From JBCCWR01 sp039193385 (GTDB taxonomy: Bacteria; Verrucomicrobiota; Verrucomicrobiia; Methylacidiphilales; JBCCWR01): DNA of 8,764 nucleotides. Below, piece after piece: positions 7,739 through 8,764 of the stretch; the first letter of the stretch is position 1, and every line of letters begins with the position of its first letter. A program made the position numbers and the translations under genes. A model generated the notes under the pieces. That model did not search any database and was not told the DNA's origin. It was given only the letters and a program-made list of their open reading frames with translations. The stretch covers positions 1 through 8,764 of the forward strand of contig JBCCWR010000099.1 of assembly GCA_039193385.1 (NCBI GenBank), given 5' to 3'.

Positions 7739-8620
7739 CTAATTTTCTCTCTTCAGTAAATATTGTGCGATAGAACGTAGAGCTTCAGCCTTTTGTCCCA
7801 AAGGCTCCAGCTTGCTCATCGCGAGCTTAGTTAAGCGGTTAGCTTCTTTTTTCGCCTTATCCATACCAAGAATAGCAGGATAAGTTGCTTTCTCAGCATG
7901 CAAATCTTTACCAGCACTTTTCCCCAATTGTTCACTAGTCTGAGTGATATCGAGGATGTCATCTATAATCTGAAAGGCTAACCCTAATGCTCTACCAAAA
8001 TCGGTCAAAAGTTGCAGTTTAGTGGGTGTTGCATTGGCTGACATTGCGCCTAAACGAATCGATGTTGTGATTAACGCACCTGTTTTATTCTCATGAATAT
8101 AGCGAAGTTGAGCTGGCGTAAGTTTCTGACCTTCAGCTTCGATATCTGCAACCTGACCTGCTATAAGTGCTTGGCTACCTGAAGCAAGTGCAAGCTCCTG
8201 CACAACATCGGCCACCGAATAACGTCTCCACCCACGGCAACGTGCTGCAATAGCAAATGCCTCGGTCAGCAAAGCGTCACCAGCAAGGACGGCCATCCCC
8301 TCGCCAAAAACCTTGTGCGAAGTAGGTTGACCACGACGTAAATCATCATTGTCCATACAAGGAAGATCATCATGGATCAATGAATAAGTATGAATACATT
8401 CAACAGCACAAGCTAATGGAACGGCAGCATCAATATCGCCCTCTAATGCTTCAGCAGAAGCTAAGCATATAATAGGTCTTAATCTTTTACCGCCCGCAAA
8501 AATGCTATAACGCATAGCTTCATGAATAGTAGAGGGCTTTTTATTTTTAGCAGGCAGCCACTTATTTAACCCCTGCTCCACCAATTTCTGACGTTTCTGC
8601 CAATATGCCTTAAAATTCAC
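7739..8620 (-). CDS. ispA: Polyprenyl (probably farnesyl) diphosphate synthase, IspA type
   Basis: This cytoplasmic enzyme condenses isopentenyl diphosphate with dimethylallyl and geranyl diphosphates to make farnesyl diphosphate, the precursor of quinone side chains, undecaprenyl carrier and other isoprenoids. The 293 residues compare with 299 in E. coli IspA. Visible in order: AGGKRLRP (42-49) binding the diphosphate; the first aspartate-rich motif DDLPCMDNDD with D84, D85 and D90, followed by LRRG (94-97); GQVADIE (155-161); ENKTGALI around K179-T180; the second aspartate-rich motif QIIDDILD with D220, D221 and D224; and KSAGKDLHAEKATYP (234-248). The two-residue insertion in the first motif and the Tyr-Ser before it (TYSLIHDD) are those of bacterial type II farnesyl synthases, but short-chain geranylgeranyl synthases share much of this, so product length is not certain. 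The start is GTG at 8620: no ATG lies upstream in frame before the stop near 8702, and the N-terminus aligns with IspA's. No dxs or xseB neighbour is visible. Confidence 0.93.
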   Translation of the reverse strand: MNFKAYWQKRQKLVEQGLNKWLPAKNKKPSTIHEAMRYSIFAGGKRLRPIICLASAEALEGDIDAAVPLACAVECIHTYSLIHDDLPCMDNDDLRRGQPTSHKVFGEGMAVLAGDALLTEAFAIAARCRGWRRYSVADVVQELALASGSQALIAGQVADIEAEGQKLTPAQLRYIHENKTGALITTSIRLGAMSANATPTKLQLLTDFGRALGLAFQIIDDILDITQTSEQLGKSAGKDLHAEKATYPAILGMDKAKKEANRLTKLAMSKLEPLGQKAEALRSIAQYLLKREN

Positions 8621-8764
8621 TACGACTTTATGATAGGAAACAGATTCATTGGCAAGTCTCTTGTAACTTTTTCTATAAAAGATAATATATAGAGATCTAA
8701 ATCAATCTTATGGCGATATTAAAAAATAAAATCATCCATGGCCTGATTTATTGTATGGTTTTGA
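8621..8764. other. AT-rich upstream region of the prenyl synthase gene
   Basis: This stretch contains no complete gene. On the minus strand, a short open frame entering from the right edge ends in TAA close to 8719. It could be the tail of an upstream gene, but the few residues visible (QNHTINQAMDDFIF) are not recognisable. An AT-rich block at 8660-8705 could hold the promoter of the prenyl synthase gene (TTGATT at 8705-8700 is a possible -35), but no well-spaced -10 was found. Confidence 0.3.
8721..8752 (-). terminator. Possible intrinsic terminator, minus strand
   Basis: Read on the minus strand, AATAAATCA (8752-8744), a loop of about 9 bases containing CCATGG, and TGATTTTATT (8734-8725) form an AT-rich stem with one bulged T. 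The stem runs into a T-tract at 8726-8721. This would end a transcript coming from a gene to the right of the window and would imply that the prenyl synthase gene has its own promoter. The stem has few G-C pairs, so support is weak. Confidence 0.3.

Overview
The window reads as ordinary chromosomal DNA from a Gram-negative bacterium of moderate-to-low GC content. A TonB-dependent outer-membrane receptor proves an outer membrane. A long E. coli-type Pta fused to a BioD-like N-terminal domain and an IspA-type prenyl synthase add metabolic context. None of the six candidate start codons has a convincing Shine-Dalgarno sequence, and the leftmost gene is a divergent, receptor-less chemotaxis-like coiled-coil protein. 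These two traits make me lean to a lineage outside the classical gammaproteobacteria, for example the Verrucomicrobiota/PVC group, but that is a guess and cannot be fixed from this sequence.

Layout. (1) From the left edge to 1951 (possibly 1999), minus strand: one uninterrupted reading frame of at least 650 codons that runs off the window. It encodes a soluble, helix-rich protein resembling the signalling domain of methyl-accepting chemotaxis proteins. Because its stop codon lies outside the window it is easily missed. (2) 1952-2183: a 232-bp divergent intergenic region with one perfect 15-bp palindrome. (3) 2184-5548, plus strand: ackA and pta, overlapping by 4 bp, the acetate kinase/phosphotransacetylase operon. 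(4) 5549-5697: a short gap with a perfect 11-bp inverted repeat inside a weaker outer pair of arms. (5) 5698-7707, plus strand: a TonB-dependent receptor with signal peptide, plug and barrel. (6) 7739-8620, minus strand: a farnesyl-diphosphate-synthase-like gene with a GTG start, convergent with the receptor gene across 31 bp. (7) 8621-8764: AT-rich upstream region with a possible minus-strand terminator of the next gene to the right.

How the genes work together. AckA and Pta interconvert acetate, acetyl phosphate and acetyl-CoA. They supply ATP during overflow or fermentative metabolism and set the acetyl-phosphate pool. The receptor imports an unidentified large or scarce ligand across the outer membrane, and the prenyl synthase feeds isoprenoid synthesis. 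No link between these genes is evident beyond the ackA-pta operon. I see no tRNA, rRNA, CRISPR array, insertion sequence or phage gene. The least ordinary item is the chemotaxis-like protein with an altered hairpin tip.
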